Positions 16,377 through 25,339 of a DNA stretch of 64,000 nt are shown here, one piece after another. A program made the position numbers and the translations under genes. Below the pieces are notes generated by a model. That model did not search any database. It saw only the letters and a program-made list of their open reading frames with translations, and was not told where the DNA came from. The DNA is from Cupriavidus lacunae (GTDB taxonomy: Bacteria > Pseudomonadota > Gammaproteobacteria > Burkholderiales > Burkholderiaceae), in assembly GCF_003353055.1 (NCBI RefSeq), contig NZ_QKWJ01000009.1, positions 115,152 to 179,151 of the forward strand, given 5' to 3'. The stretch's first letter is position 1. Each line of letters starts with the position of its first letter.

Positions 16377-17747
16377 CTATCGCATCAGCGTGTCCGCCAG
16401 CGCCCGGAAGGCGCGGAACGTGATCGGGTTGTTGGCCGCGTTGCCGGCCACGGGGTGCGAGGCGTACCGCACGATGGTCAATTCGGCCTTCGGGTCGATG
16501 TAGATGCGCTGGCCATGGATGCCGGCAGCCTGGAACATGCCGTGGCTGTCGTGCGCGACCCACCACATGTCGCGATAGCTCCAGCCCGGCAGCACTGGCG
16601 CGCTCGCGGACTTGGCAAACTGCTCACGGTCGCCGCCGCGGCGGATATCCGCCACCACCGATGCCGGAATGATCTGCTTGCCGTTGAAGCGCCCATTGCC
16701 GCGGATGGTCTCACCAAAACGCGCGAGGTCGCGCAGCGTGGTGTTCAGCCCGCCGCCGCCGGACTCGGTGCCGATGCTGTCCACGGTGAAATATGCATCC
16801 TGCTCCGCGCCCATCGGCTGCCAGATCCGCTCCGACAGCAACCTGGCCAGCGGCTGGCCCGAGGCGCGGCGCACGATCCAGGCCAGCACCTCGGCATTGA
16901 CGGTCTTGTAGGCAAACACGGCATCGTGGCCGCCTTCCTTCTGCAGCGTCTTCAGGAAGTCATAGAAAGTCCCGGGGCCGTTGTAGCCGGCCGGGCGGGC
17001 CAGCATGCCGCCGGCGCGCGCATAGTCCCATACCTCTGCCTTGGGATCGGCATAGTCCTCGGAATAGCGCACACCGATGGTCATGTCCATGACCTGCCGT
17101 ACGGTGGCGTCGCCATAGGCGGTGCCGGCCATCTCGGGCAGGTAGCGCGTCACCGGCGCAGCCGGATCCAGCTTGCCTTCGGCCGCCAGCATCGCGGCCA
17201 GCGTGCCGACAAACGACTTCGTCACCGACATGGCGATATGGGGCGTATGGCCATCGAGCGCGCCGAAGTAGCGCTCATAGATGACCTTGCCCTTGTGCAT
17301 CACCAGGATGCCGTCGGTATAGGTCAGCGCCAGCATCTCGTCAAAGGTGCGGCGCGTGCCGTCGGCATCGGTGAACTGCACCGCGCCGAGATCCCGCTCC
17401 GCGCGCGGCAGTACGCTGGCCGGACCGGCGCCGCGCCAGACGGACGCGGTCGGGACCAGTTCACGGATATGCGAGAACAGCCAGCGGTTGCGCGGAAACC
17501 TGTCGGCGCCCGGCACATGCGTGATCTGCTTGTCTGGCGGCGGCGGAAACCCCTGCATCCAGCCCAGGCGGTTCGGATCGGTTTCCAGTGCGGCGGCAAC
17601 CGTCGTCACCGCGGCGGCCGGCGCAGGCGTTGTCCCGGCGGCGCTCGCGGCATTCTGGCTCCAGGCAGGCAGGCTCGCCGCGCACAGCGCCAGGCATGCC
17701 GCGCGGCGCCATGGCCGCGCGGATTCCGGATGGGTCTTCAACGACAT
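16377..17747 (-). CDS. Secreted serine hydrolase, beta-lactamase/6-aminohexanoate-dimer hydrolase type
   Basis: 456 residues, class C beta-lactamase fold. Signal peptide with RPWRR then a hydrophobic run and ASLPAWSQ cleavage region near residue 30. The SxxK nucleophile motif is S174-V-T-K177 and the second motif is YSEDY at 228-232, the arrangement of nylon-oligomer hydrolases (NylB) and esterase VIII enzymes rather than of AmpC, whose motif is YxN. So an esterase or amidase is more likely than antibiotic resistance; the substrate is unknown. GGAG precedes the ATG. A MarR regulator lies 45 bases upstream on the same strand and may control it. Confidence 0.85.
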   Translation of the reverse strand: MSLKTHPESARPWRRAACLALCAASLPAWSQNAASAAGTTPAPAAAVTTVAAALETDPNRLGWMQGFPPPPDKQITHVPGADRFPRNRWLFSHIRELVPTASVWRGAGPASVLPRAERDLGAVQFTDADGTRRTFDEMLALTYTDGILVMHKGKVIYERYFGALDGHTPHIAMSVTKSFVGTLAAMLAAEGKLDPAAPVTRYLPEMAGTAYGDATVRQVMDMTIGVRYSEDYADPKAEVWDYARAGGMLARPAGYNGPGTFYDFLKTLQKEGGHDAVFAYKTVNAEVLAWIVRRASGQPLARLLSERIWQPMGAEQDAYFTVDSIGTESGGGGLNTTLRDLARFGETIRGNGRFNGKQIIPASVVADIRRGGDREQFAKSASAPVLPGWSYRDMWWVAHDSHGMFQAAGIHGQRIYIDPKAELTIVRYASHPVAGNAANNPITFRAFRALADTLMR

Positions 17748-17792
17748 GCTGTCTCCTTGCTTTGTTTTGATTGAGGGATTGCCGCCCGCGGG

Positions 17793-18257
17793 CTATGGCC
17801 CCTGCTGGTGCGCGATCAAGGCTGCGGTCAGCTTGTCGATGCAGCGGTCCAGCGTCTGCACTTCCGCTTCCGTCAGCACCGAAAGGAACATCTTCTCCAG
17901 CACATCGCCGCGCTGGTATGTCTGCGCGACCAGTGCTTCCCCTGGCGGGGTCAGGTAGAGGTTCAGTTGCCTGGCATCGGCCTCGCCCACTTCACGGCGC
18001 AGCAGGCCCCGCTTTGCCAGCGCGGTGACCAGCTTGGAAGTCACGGTTTTCTCCAGCAGCACCAGCTCGATCAGCCGCGTCAGCGTCAGCCCGGGTTCCA
18101 GTCCGGCAAAGCGCAGCACGCGCAACTCCCGCAAGCCGATGCCGAACTCACGCTCGTAGATGCCGGAGCTGGAGTTCTTGGTCATTTCGCACAGCCGGTT
18201 CAGGCGGAACGACATGAATTCGAGGATCGAGTTGGTGGGGTTGGCAGCGTTGGACAT
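17793..18257 (-). CDS. MarR family transcriptional regulator
   Basis: 154 residues, winged-helix regulator. The N-terminal dimerisation helix (SFRLNRLCEMTKNSSSGIYE) is followed by LRELRVLRF, the recognition region LIELVLLEKTVTSKLVTALA and the wing RREVGEADARQLNLYLTPPG. It is the first gene of a probable two-gene unit with the serine hydrolase downstream (45-base gap). MarR proteins usually repress neighbours until a small aromatic ligand binds; the ligand here is unknown. Confidence 0.88.
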   Translation of the reverse strand: MSNAANPTNSILEFMSFRLNRLCEMTKNSSSGIYEREFGIGLRELRVLRFAGLEPGLTLTRLIELVLLEKTVTSKLVTALAKRGLLRREVGEADARQLNLYLTPPGEALVAQTYQRGDVLEKMFLSVLTEAEVQTLDRCIDKLTAALIAHQQGP

Positions 18258-18323
18258 GGACGGAGGTCGGACGGCGGTTAGATTCTATGAGCAATAGTTT
18301 CCGTCAGCAACTAATTGGCCATG

Positions 18324-18353
18324 AAAAAACCCGCTCCGGATTTCGGCAGCGGG
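18324..18353 (-). terminator. Rho-independent terminator after ribA
   Basis: On the minus strand the stem CCCGCT/AGCGGG, with an inner CCG/CGG pair, is followed by six T residues, about 20 bases after the ribA stop. Confidence 0.75.
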
Positions 18354-18374
18354 CCTGTGCAGCATGCGCAGCGA

Positions 18375-18971
18375 TCAGTCCAGCAGGTGCCCCATGCGCG
18401 TGCGCTTGGTAGCCAGGTACTTCTCGTTCTCGGCGTTGGACGGCACGATATGGCGCAGTTGCTCGGAGACGGTAATGCCAGCCTTTTCCAGTGCGGCAGC
18501 CTTGAGCGGATTGTTGCTCATCAGGCGCACCGACTTGACGCCCCACTGGTGCAGCAGGTCAGCGGCAAACGCATAGTTGCGCGCGTCGATGGCCTGGCCC
18601 AGGGCCAGGTTGGCGTCGACGGTGTCGAGCCCGCCGTCTTGCAGGCGGTAGGCGCGGATCTTCTCGGCCAGGCCGATGCCGCGGCCTTCATGCCCGCGCA
18701 GGTACAGCAAGATGCCGCGGCCTTCGGCGGCGATCTTTTCCATGGCGAGTTCGAGCTGCGGGCCGCAATCGCACCGGCAGGAACCGAAGACATCGCCGGT
18801 CAGGCATTCGGAGTGCATGCGGATCAGGACGTTGTCGCCCGACACATCGCCCACGCTGAGGGCCAGGTGTTCGATGCCTGAATCGGCGCCCTTGAAGGCG
18901 TGCGCCGTGAAGTCGCCAAACCGGGTCGGCAGGCGCGCCGAATCGATCAGCTCAATTTCTGTGTCATTCAT
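18375..18971 (-). CDS. ribA: GTP cyclohydrolase II
   Basis: First enzyme of riboflavin synthesis: GTP to 2,5-diamino-6-ribosylamino-pyrimidinone phosphate, formate and pyrophosphate. 198 residues, as for E. coli RibA (196). Zinc ligands C56, C67 and C69 lie in ECLTGDVFGSCRCDCG; the catalytic loop YLRGHEGRGIGL is intact. The start is ATG 18971; upstream in-frame sequence is Arg/His-rich and not like the family. It is a stand-alone RibA, not the RibBA fusion. A second, divergent member of this family occurs in the window at 38462. Confidence 0.95.
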   Translation of the reverse strand: MNDTEIELIDSARLPTRFGDFTAHAFKGADSGIEHLALSVGDVSGDNVLIRMHSECLTGDVFGSCRCDCGPQLELAMEKIAAEGRGILLYLRGHEGRGIGLAEKIRAYRLQDGGLDTVDANLALGQAIDARNYAFAADLLHQWGVKSVRLMSNNPLKAAALEKAGITVSEQLRHIVPSNAENEKYLATKRTRMGHLLD

Positions 18972-19150
18972 ACCGGAATTCTTGGTCAAAAAGCGGGGGC
19001 GCTGCCCGCCACCGCCGCCATTATGAGCGGAATCGGCAGTTCGCGCTTGGATTGCCCGCCCGGGCGGGTGAGCGCACCTGGCATCCAAAGCGCACGCGCA
19101 TCACCCTGCGTGCTGCGCAATGCCCCGCGGAAGTGCTCAGGGTCCCTGAA

Positions 19151-19621
19151 TCAGGGCTCGACCGACGTCTCGCGCTTGAGCGTGCGCAGCACAAAGGTCG
19201 AGCGGCTGTGGCGCAGGCCTGGCAGCTTGTAGAGCTTGTGCCGCAGGAATTCCTCATAGCCCAGGGTCCCCGCCACGGCGACCTTGATCAGGTAGTCATA
19301 CTCGCCTGTCAGCAAGTGAGCCTCCATCACCTCAGGCAATTCCGCCAGGGCCTTGCCAAAGCGGTAGAGCATGTCGTCGTCATGCCGCTCCAGCGTGACC
19401 TCGATCAGCACCGTATCGGGCAAGCCCAGCGCCTTCTGGTTCAGCAGCGCGGCGTAGCCTTCGATCACCCCGCTTTCTTCCAGCGCGCGCACGCGGTTCC
19501 AGCACGGCGTGGCCGACAGGCCGACCTGTTCGGCCAGCCGCGCATTGGACAGGCGCCCATCGCGCCGCAGCTCGCGCAGGATGCGGCGGTCGGTGTCGTC
19601 GAGTTTGGGCGACTGCGCCAT
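19151..19621 (-). CDS. Lrp/AsnC family transcriptional regulator
   Basis: 156 residues: N-terminal HTH (LDDTDRRILRELRRDGRLSN, then ARLAEQVGLSATPCWNRVRA) and C-terminal RAM ligand-binding domain (EVMEAHLLTGEYDYLIKVAV). GAGG stands before ATG 19621. It is divergent from the small protein at 19773 with an AT-rich intergenic region holding an inverted repeat, a likely target. Lrp/AsnC proteins respond to amino acids; the effector is not evident. Confidence 0.9.
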   Translation of the reverse strand: MAQSPKLDDTDRRILRELRRDGRLSNARLAEQVGLSATPCWNRVRALEESGVIEGYAALLNQKALGLPDTVLIEVTLERHDDDMLYRFGKALAELPEVMEAHLLTGEYDYLIKVAVAGTLGYEEFLRHKLYKLPGLRHSRSTFVLRTLKRETSVEP

Positions 19622-19641
19622 CAAACAGCCTCGTTAAAGAA

Positions 19642-19677
19642 TAATCATCTTCCTATTTTGCCATAGATGGATGATTA
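19642..19677. promoter_or_regulatory. Inverted repeat, candidate Lrp-type operator
   Basis: TAATCATC (19642-19649) and GATGATTA (19670-19677) are perfect inverted arms 20 bases apart, in a markedly AT-rich stretch between the divergent Lrp-family gene and the 19773 gene. Position and AT-richness suit autoregulation and control of the neighbour; the binding is inferred. Confidence 0.45.
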
Positions 19678-19772
19678 CTCTCTATTTTAGGTGCTATCGG
19701 AGAAATTTAAGAAGCCAATTTTGCAACCCGGCTGGTAAATTAACCTCATCGAACGACTGCCGGAAACGACAC

Positions 19773-20108
19773 ATGCCAGCCACCGCCCTCCCCACCCTGC
19801 GCCTCTCGCTGCGACTTGAAACCGCCGACCTGTTCGGCGCCATGGAATGGGTGCTGGCCAATGCGCGCCGCACCGGCCTGGCGCCGGCGCAACTCAGCTT
19901 CGACGCCGCGCAGCAGGCCGTGCTGCACGCCACCCTGACGGCGGAGGATGCCGGCCTGCTGTGGCTGTTCTTGCGCCGCCTCGACAATGGTTTCGACGTG
20001 GAGCTGCTGTTCGCCGACGTAGACGACCCGGACAGCGATATCGTGGCCGACCCGGCCCCGCGCGCCGCCACGCGCCGCACCCGCAGCGAGCTTGCGCTGA
20101 CCGCCTGA
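19773..20108 (+). CDS. Small hypothetical protein, possible ACT-like fold
   Basis: 111 residues, cytosolic. An alternation LRLSLRLETADLFGAMEWVL, then AQLSFDAAQQAVLHATL and GLLWLFLRRLDNGFDVELLF suggests strand-helix-strand-strand-helix-strand, the ACT arrangement of small regulatory subunits such as IlvM. This is inference from pattern, not a firm family match. The tail is Arg/Asp-rich. Divergent from an Lrp-type regulator, which fits a role in amino-acid sensing or metabolism. ATG 19773 is chosen because the upstream frame is AT-rich and not protein-like. Confidence 0.6.
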   Translation: MPATALPTLRLSLRLETADLFGAMEWVLANARRTGLAPAQLSFDAAQQAVLHATLTAEDAGLLWLFLRRLDNGFDVELLFADVDDPDSDIVADPAPRAATRRTRSELALTA

Positions 20109-20126
20109 TACTGCGCCTTTGCCCGG

Positions 20127-21050
20127 CTACGCCGCCTGCGGCAGCAGCTCGATCCCGTCGAGCTGCGCCGCGCACGTATCGCGCACGATCGAGACAAAAT
20201 CCGCCACATAGGGCCGGCGCGCCATCGCCGTCGGCACGGTCGCGAAAAGCTCGCTCCACAGCCCCCTGGCGCCGATGCGCTTGGCCAGCACGTAGTCGTG
20301 GTCGACGTAGTTCTTTACGCCCCAGTTGGGTAGTGCCGCCACACCCCGGCGGCTGGCCACCAGTTGCAGCACCGCCACCGTCAGCTCGGCCGTGCGCCGC
20401 TCCAGGTGGATGCCGGCGGGCACCAGCACCTCGCGGATCAGGTCGATGCGCTGCTCCGGCACCGGATAAGTGATCAGCGTTTCGCCGGCCAGGTCGGCGG
20501 CCTCGATGCGGCGCTTGTTGCGCAGCCGGTGTTCATTGGCGATCACCGCCAGGATCTCGAAACGGAACAGCGGCGCCACCTCCAGCCCGCGCCGCGCCGC
20601 CGGCTGCGAGCCGATCACCATATCGGCGCGACCGTCGCTGAGCAGCGCGATCGGGTCGGCGTGGAAGCCCGCCACCAGGTCCACTTCCACTTCCGGCCAG
20701 CGGCGGCGGAATTCGTCCATCACCGGCATCAGCCAGTCAAAGCAGGTATGGCATTCCAGCACCACGCGCAACTCGCCGCGGGTGTCGCCCTTGAGCCGCT
20801 CGATATCGCGGTCGGCCGCACTGACCGCGGCCAGCACCTCGCGCGCCAGCGCGAGCAATCGGTCGCCCGCCGGCGTGAAACGCAGGCCCTGGCGCGTGCG
20901 GTCGAACAGCGGCAGCCCATAGTGCGATTCGATCGCCTTGATCTGGTGCGACAGCGCTGACTGGCTGACATGCACGCGCTCCGCTGCTGTGGCCAGCTTG
21001 CCGGACTCGGCAATGGCCACCAGCGAGCGCAAATGGCGGACTTCGATCAT
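20127..21050 (-). CDS. metR: LysR-type regulator of methionine synthesis
   Basis: 307 residues. N-terminal HTH (ESGKLATAAERVHVSQSALS, residues about 15-35) and substrate-binding domain with the MetR-like segment VLECHTCFDWLMPVMDEFRRRWP. Divergent from metE with a perfect MetR box in the gap, so it is very likely MetR, which activates metE with homocysteine as coinducer and represses itself. Length and gene order match MetR-MetE pairs of enteric bacteria. Confidence 0.92.
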   Translation of the reverse strand: MIEVRHLRSLVAIAESGKLATAAERVHVSQSALSHQIKAIESHYGLPLFDRTRQGLRFTPAGDRLLALAREVLAAVSAADRDIERLKGDTRGELRVVLECHTCFDWLMPVMDEFRRRWPEVEVDLVAGFHADPIALLSDGRADMVIGSQPAARRGLEVAPLFRFEILAVIANEHRLRNKRRIEAADLAGETLITYPVPEQRIDLIREVLVPAGIHLERRTAELTVAVLQLVASRRGVAALPNWGVKNYVDHDYVLAKRIGARGLWSELFATVPTAMARRPYVADFVSIVRDTCAAQLDGIELLPQAA

Positions 21051-21095
21051 GCCCTGCCCCCGACGGGCCGCCCGCCCACATGGACGCCAATACTA

Positions 21096-21114
21096 ATATG
21101 AAACTGATTCATAT
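21096..21114. promoter_or_regulatory. MetR box between metR and metE
   Basis: ATATGAA-N5-TTCATAT is a perfect inverted repeat with 7-base arms and contains the known MetR consensus TGAA-N5-TTCA. It lies 46 bases from the metR start and 78 bases from metE. A half site TTCA recurs at about 21138-21141. Confidence 0.8.
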
Positions 21115-21192
21115 GTTGTTTAAAACTTGTCGCTTGATTCATTTTACGGGCAAACCGACACTGTGCGCCAGACATCTTCCGGAGCAACATCC

Positions 21193-23571
21193 ATGGCACG
21201 CACCCATATCCTCGGCTTTCCCCGCATCGGCGAACGCCGTGAACTGAAATTTGCGCAAGAAGCCTTCTGGCGCGGCGAACGCACCGAAGCCGAGCTGCGC
21301 GAAGTGGCCGCGCAACTGCGCCGCCGCCACTGGCAACAGCAGGCCGAGCGCGGCCTGGACACGGTCGCCACCGGCGACTTTGCCTACTACGACCAGATGC
21401 TGAGCCTGACCGCGCTGCTGGGCGCGCTGCCGCGCCGTTTTGGCTTCGACGCGGCGCAGCTCACGCTGACGCAGTACTTCGAACTGGCGCGTGGCAACCG
21501 CGAGCAGCCGGCGATGGAAATGACCAAGTGGTTCGACACCAATTACCACTACCTGGTCCCGGAACTGGATGCCGATACCACCTTCGACGGCGGCCCGGCA
21601 TGGTTCTTCGAGGAAACCGACGAGGCGCTGGCGCTCGGCCTGCGCGCCCGCCCGGCGCTGATCGGACCGGTCACCTACCTGTGGCTGTCCAAGAGCCATG
21701 TGCCCGGCTTTGACCGCCTGGCGTTGCTGCCGCAACTGCTGCAGGCCTATCGCCGCATCCTGGGCCAGCTCAAGGCACGCGGCATCGAGTGGGTGCAGAT
21801 CGACGAACCGGCGCTGTGCCTCGACCTGGAGCCGGCGTGGCTCGACGCTTTCGACACCGCCTACGCCACGCTGCGCGATGCGGGTCCGAAGCTGCTGCTG
21901 GCCACCTACTTCGATACCGCCGCCGACCATGCGCAGCGCGCCTCCGCCCTGCCGGTGGATGGCTTCCATATCGACCTGGTGCGCGCACCGGAACAACTGT
22001 CCGCATGGCAGGCCGTGCTGCCCGCGCACGCCGTGCTGTCGCTGGGCGTGATCGATGGCCGCAATATCTGGCGCACCGACCTGCGCCGCGTGCTGGACAC
22101 GCTGCGCCCGGTGCATGCCGCGCTGGGCGAGCGCCTGTGGCTGGCACCGTCGTGCTCGCTGCTGCATGTACCGGTGTCGCTCGCGCATGAAGTGCGGCTC
22201 GACGCCGAGCTCAAGTCGTGGCTGGCCTTCGCCACGGAAAAGCTCGACGAGTTGTCCGTGCTGGCCCGCGCGCTGAACCAGGGCGACGGCGCCGTCGCCG
22301 ACGCGCTGGCCGCATCGGATGCCGCGCAGGCCTCGCGCCGCAGCTCGCGCCGCGTGGTCAACCCGCGCGTGCAGCAGCGCCTGGCCGGCGTGAGCGGCGA
22401 GATGGCCAATCGCGCCAGCCCCTTCGCCGAGCGCATCGAACGCCAGCGCCAGGCGCTGCAGCTGCCGCTCTTGCCGACCACCACGATCGGCTCGTTCCCG
22501 CAGACCGCCGCCATCCGCCAGACCCGCGCCGCCTTCAAGCGCGGCGAGATCGGCGCGCTCGAATACCTGGAGCGCATCCGGGCCGAGATCGCCGTGGCCG
22601 TGCGCAAGCAGGAAGAACTGGGGCTGGACGTGCTGGTGCACGGCGAGGCCGAGCGCAACGACATGGTCGAGTACTTCGGCGAGCAGCTGTGCGGCTACGG
22701 CTTTACCGAGAACGGCTGGGTGCAGAGCTATGGCTCGCGCTGCGTCAAGCCGCCGGTGATCTACGGCGACGTGTACCGCCCGGAACCGATGACGGTCGAT
22801 ACCGCGCGCTATGCGCAATCGCTGACCGAGCGCCCGATGAAGGGCATGCTGACCGGCCCGATCACCATGCTGCAATGGTCCTTCGTGCGTGACGACCAGC
22901 CGCGCGCCACCACCGCGCGCCAGCTGGCACTGGCCATTCGCGACGAGGTGTGCGACCTCGAGCAGGCCGGCATCCGCGTGATCCAGATCGACGAACCGGC
23001 GCTGCGCGAAGGCCTGCCGCTGCGCCGCGCCGACTGGGACGCGTACCTGGACTGGGCCGTCACCGCCTTCCGCCTGTCGGCCAGCGGCGTGCAGGACCAG
23101 ACCCAGATCCACACGCATATGTGCTATGCCGAGTTCAACGACATCCTGCCCGCCATCGCGGCGATGGACGCGGACGTGATCACCATCGAGACCTCGCGCT
23201 CGGCGATGGAGTTGCTGGAGGGCTTCGGCGATTTCGACTATCCGAACGAGATCGGGCCGGGCGTGTACGACATCCACTCGCCGCGCGTGCCGTCGGTGCA
23301 GGCCATGGAACGGCTGCTGGACCGCGCCTGCGAGGTGGTGCCGCCGCAGCGGCTGTGGGTCAACCCGGACTGCGGCCTGAAGACGCGCGGCTGGGAAGAA
23401 ACCGAAGCGGCGCTGGCCAATATGGTCAGCGCGGCCCGTGCGCTGCGCCGGCGCCTGTCCGCGCCGGAGGTGGCGGCCTGGAAGCGCGTCACCAGGGCGG
23501 CAGCGGCCGGCACCCCGGCGGTGCCGCACGCTGCCGGGGCCTGCACCGCCTGCGCCACGCACGCGCACTGA
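21193..23571 (+). CDS. metE: Cobalamin-independent methionine synthase
   Basis: Transfers the methyl group of 5-methyltetrahydropteroyl-triglutamate to homocysteine. 792 residues, against 753 in E. coli. Zinc-site residues His642 and Cys644 (HTHMCY) and Cys727 (NPDCGLKTR) are present at nearly E. coli positions, and the C-terminal half has the [12 protein letters not shown] start of the catalytic barrel. Start ATG 21193 follows GGAG; the upstream open frame is not family-like. The last 40 residues form an Ala/His/Cys-containing tail (CTACATHAH) beyond the normal end. Regulated by MetR through the box at 21096. Confidence 0.97.
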   Translation: MARTHILGFPRIGERRELKFAQEAFWRGERTEAELREVAAQLRRRHWQQQAERGLDTVATGDFAYYDQMLSLTALLGALPRRFGFDAAQLTLTQYFELARGNREQPAMEMTKWFDTNYHYLVPELDADTTFDGGPAWFFEETDEALALGLRARPALIGPVTYLWLSKSHVPGFDRLALLPQLLQAYRRILGQLKARGIEWVQIDEPALCLDLEPAWLDAFDTAYATLRDAGPKLLLATYFDTAADHAQRASALPVDGFHIDLVRAPEQLSAWQAVLPAHAVLSLGVIDGRNIWRTDLRRVLDTLRPVHAALGERLWLAPSCSLLHVPVSLAHEVRLDAELKSWLAFATEKLDELSVLARALNQGDGAVADALAASDAAQASRRSSRRVVNPRVQQRLAGVSGEMANRASPFAERIERQRQALQLPLLPTTTIGSFPQTAAIRQTRAAFKRGEIGALEYLERIRAEIAVAVRKQEELGLDVLVHGEAERNDMVEYFGEQLCGYGFTENGWVQSYGSRCVKPPVIYGDVYRPEPMTVDTARYAQSLTERPMKGMLTGPITMLQWSFVRDDQPRATTARQLALAIRDEVCDLEQAGIRVIQIDEPALREGLPLRRADWDAYLDWAVTAFRLSASGVQDQTQIHTHMCYAEFNDILPAIAAMDADVITIETSRSAMELLEGFGDFDYPNEIGPGVYDIHSPRVPSVQAMERLLDRACEVVPPQRLWVNPDCGLKTRGWEETEAALANMVSAARALRRRLSAPEVAAWKRVTRAAAAGTPAVPHAAGACTACATHAH

Positions 23572-23640
23572 GCTCGCACTGAGCCCACGCGGCGCTGTGT
23601 CGCATAGTGGCGCCGCCACCACGCCGGCCAGGAAAAGACA

Positions 23641-23676
23641 AAGGCCGCATGCCCTCGCAGGCATGCGGCCTTTCTT
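23641..23676. terminator. Terminator between metE and the DUF1254 gene
   Basis: A perfect 13-base stem (AAGGCCGCATGCC at 23641-23653, complement at 23660-23672) with a 6-base loop, T-rich on the plus side and A-rich on the minus side. It can serve the two convergent genes metE and 23693. Confidence 0.85.
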
Positions 23677-23692
23677 TTTGATGGCGTCGCAG

Positions 23693-25108
23693 TCAGTTCA
23701 CGCGCATCACCGCCGGCGGCATCCAGGTGCCGTCCAGCAGCGCCTGCTCCGGCCAGTACGCGCGCAGCATCATGTTCAGGCCATCGGGCGGCGCCGGCAG
23801 CCAGTTCGCTGCCTTGGCGCCGGCCGGGCGCTCGTGCTGGATATAGATGTCGAGCGAGCCGTCGCGGTTGAAGCGCAGCCGGTCGCGGCTGCCGATGGCA
23901 TAGCGCTGGATCGGGTTCGGGATAAAGGCCTGGCGGTCGTTGTACAGCGTCAGCGACCAGAACGCGCGTGCCGGCGGCAACTGGTTCTTGTCGAAATGCA
24001 GCACATAACGCGCCCCGCCCTGCAGCGGCTTGCCGTTGGCATCGGTACGGGCGGAGGCATAGATGGCATCCTCGGGCAGGTTGGCGCCGAGCCCCACCCA
24101 CGCGGTCACCGCCCGGCGGCCATAGCTGGTGCCGTAGGTGCCCAGGTCGCGATGCATGACCCAGCCGTTGCCCGCGTCGGCGTTGCCCTTGCGCGCGCCC
24201 TGCACGATCGCCGCCAGCGCGGCAGTGGCGCCTTCCTGCACGGCACGCGCGGTGGAGGGCTCCATCACCGTGGTCTTGAACGGCACGCCGGGCTTGATGC
24301 CCATGCGGCGAATCTTTTCGACCACGGCACTGTCCGCGGGCGCCGGCGGGTTGGCCGGCAGCAGCGCGGCAAAGCGCGTGAAGAACGCCTGGGCGTCCAT
24401 GGCGGCCACCTGCTCCACGGGCGAGCTTTCGGTATCGACGGCAGCGGGCCACGGCGCGGCCTTGTCCGGCACGCGCCGGCCGCCGCCCCAGGCCGACAGA
24501 GGCGTCAGGCGGTACTGGTCCTGCAGCCGGTGCACGGCCGCGAAGTCCTGCTTGCCATTGGCCTGGGTGCGGCCGATCAGCCAGACCATCGACGTGGGCG
24601 AGCGGATCTCCTGCACGCCCCTGGGCAGCGTGCCGCGCCAGTCAGGCCCGGTGATGGCGAAGTTGCCGCGGCGGGTGCCGGTGGTGCGCTTGCCGGGCGA
24701 CGCGAACACATTGGTCCACGCATCCATCAGCGGCATCAGGTAGTAGCGCCCGCGCGTGTCGGGCACCGACAGGATGACGGGCTCCCTGGACAGGTCGAGC
24801 CATGCCGACGAGTACAGCGTATCGGCATTGGGGCTGACCACGTCGGTAAAGCTGGCGTCCGGGAAGGTGCGCTTGTGGCTGAAGGTATTGGCTGGCGTAC
24901 GCAGCGTCATCAGCTCGCGCGTGACGTCCATCAGCACCATCGGATAGGCGAAGGTGAAGACTTCAGCGGACAAGGCCTTCATGGCCTGGTCGGAGGGCGG
25001 CTGCTCGGCGACTGCCGGGTCAGTCCCGTGATCCGGCGCGACCGCGCAGCCGGACAGCATGACGGCGAGCGTGACCGCGCTCGCCAGTTGACGAAAGGTA
25101 GGCTTCAT
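23693..25108 (-). CDS. DUF1254/DUF1214 domain lipoprotein
   Basis: 471 residues. A lipobox (LSGC, Cys21) predicts a lipoprotein. The N-terminal DUF1254 domain (FAYPMVLMDVTREL, SPNADTLYSSAWLDLSREP) is followed by the C-terminal DUF1214 domain (FWSLTLYNDRQAFIPNPIQR and YIQHERPAG). Proteins with this pair are common in soil bacteria and fungi, sometimes linked to surfactant or xenobiotic breakdown, but no activity is firmly known. It appears to be a single-gene unit: metE is convergent and pcaD begins 230 bases away. Confidence 0.88.
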   Translation of the reverse strand: MKPTFRQLASAVTLAVMLSGCAVAPDHGTDPAVAEQPPSDQAMKALSAEVFTFAYPMVLMDVTRELMTLRTPANTFSHKRTFPDASFTDVVSPNADTLYSSAWLDLSREPVILSVPDTRGRYYLMPLMDAWTNVFASPGKRTTGTRRGNFAITGPDWRGTLPRGVQEIRSPTSMVWLIGRTQANGKQDFAAVHRLQDQYRLTPLSAWGGGRRVPDKAAPWPAAVDTESSPVEQVAAMDAQAFFTRFAALLPANPPAPADSAVVEKIRRMGIKPGVPFKTTVMEPSTARAVQEGATAALAAIVQGARKGNADAGNGWVMHRDLGTYGTSYGRRAVTAWVGLGANLPEDAIYASARTDANGKPLQGGARYVLHFDKNQLPPARAFWSLTLYNDRQAFIPNPIQRYAIGSRDRLRFNRDGSLDIYIQHERPAGAKAANWLPAPPDGLNMMLRAYWPEQALLDGTWMPPAVMRVN

Positions 25109-25339
25109 GACCCCGATTTCCCTATGTTCTTGCGTCTTCTTCGGGCATTGCGGCTATGACTGCCGGCATGTCGTCCCGAAGGCGCATCTGTTCCGTCCGC
25201 ATCTTGTCCGCACACTATCGACCTGTCAATTCCTCCGAAGTCGGAAAGAGAGGTCGGGCGCACCAAGCACAAGTCAAGACGGCAAAGGGTGCATGATAAG
25301 CCACGTTGCCAGGGCCGTGAAAGGCCCTTCCGGCAGGCT

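Noticed and set aside
21139..23664. 841-codon frame on the minus strand
   Set aside because: Antisense shadow of metE; no domain and typical low-complexity composition.
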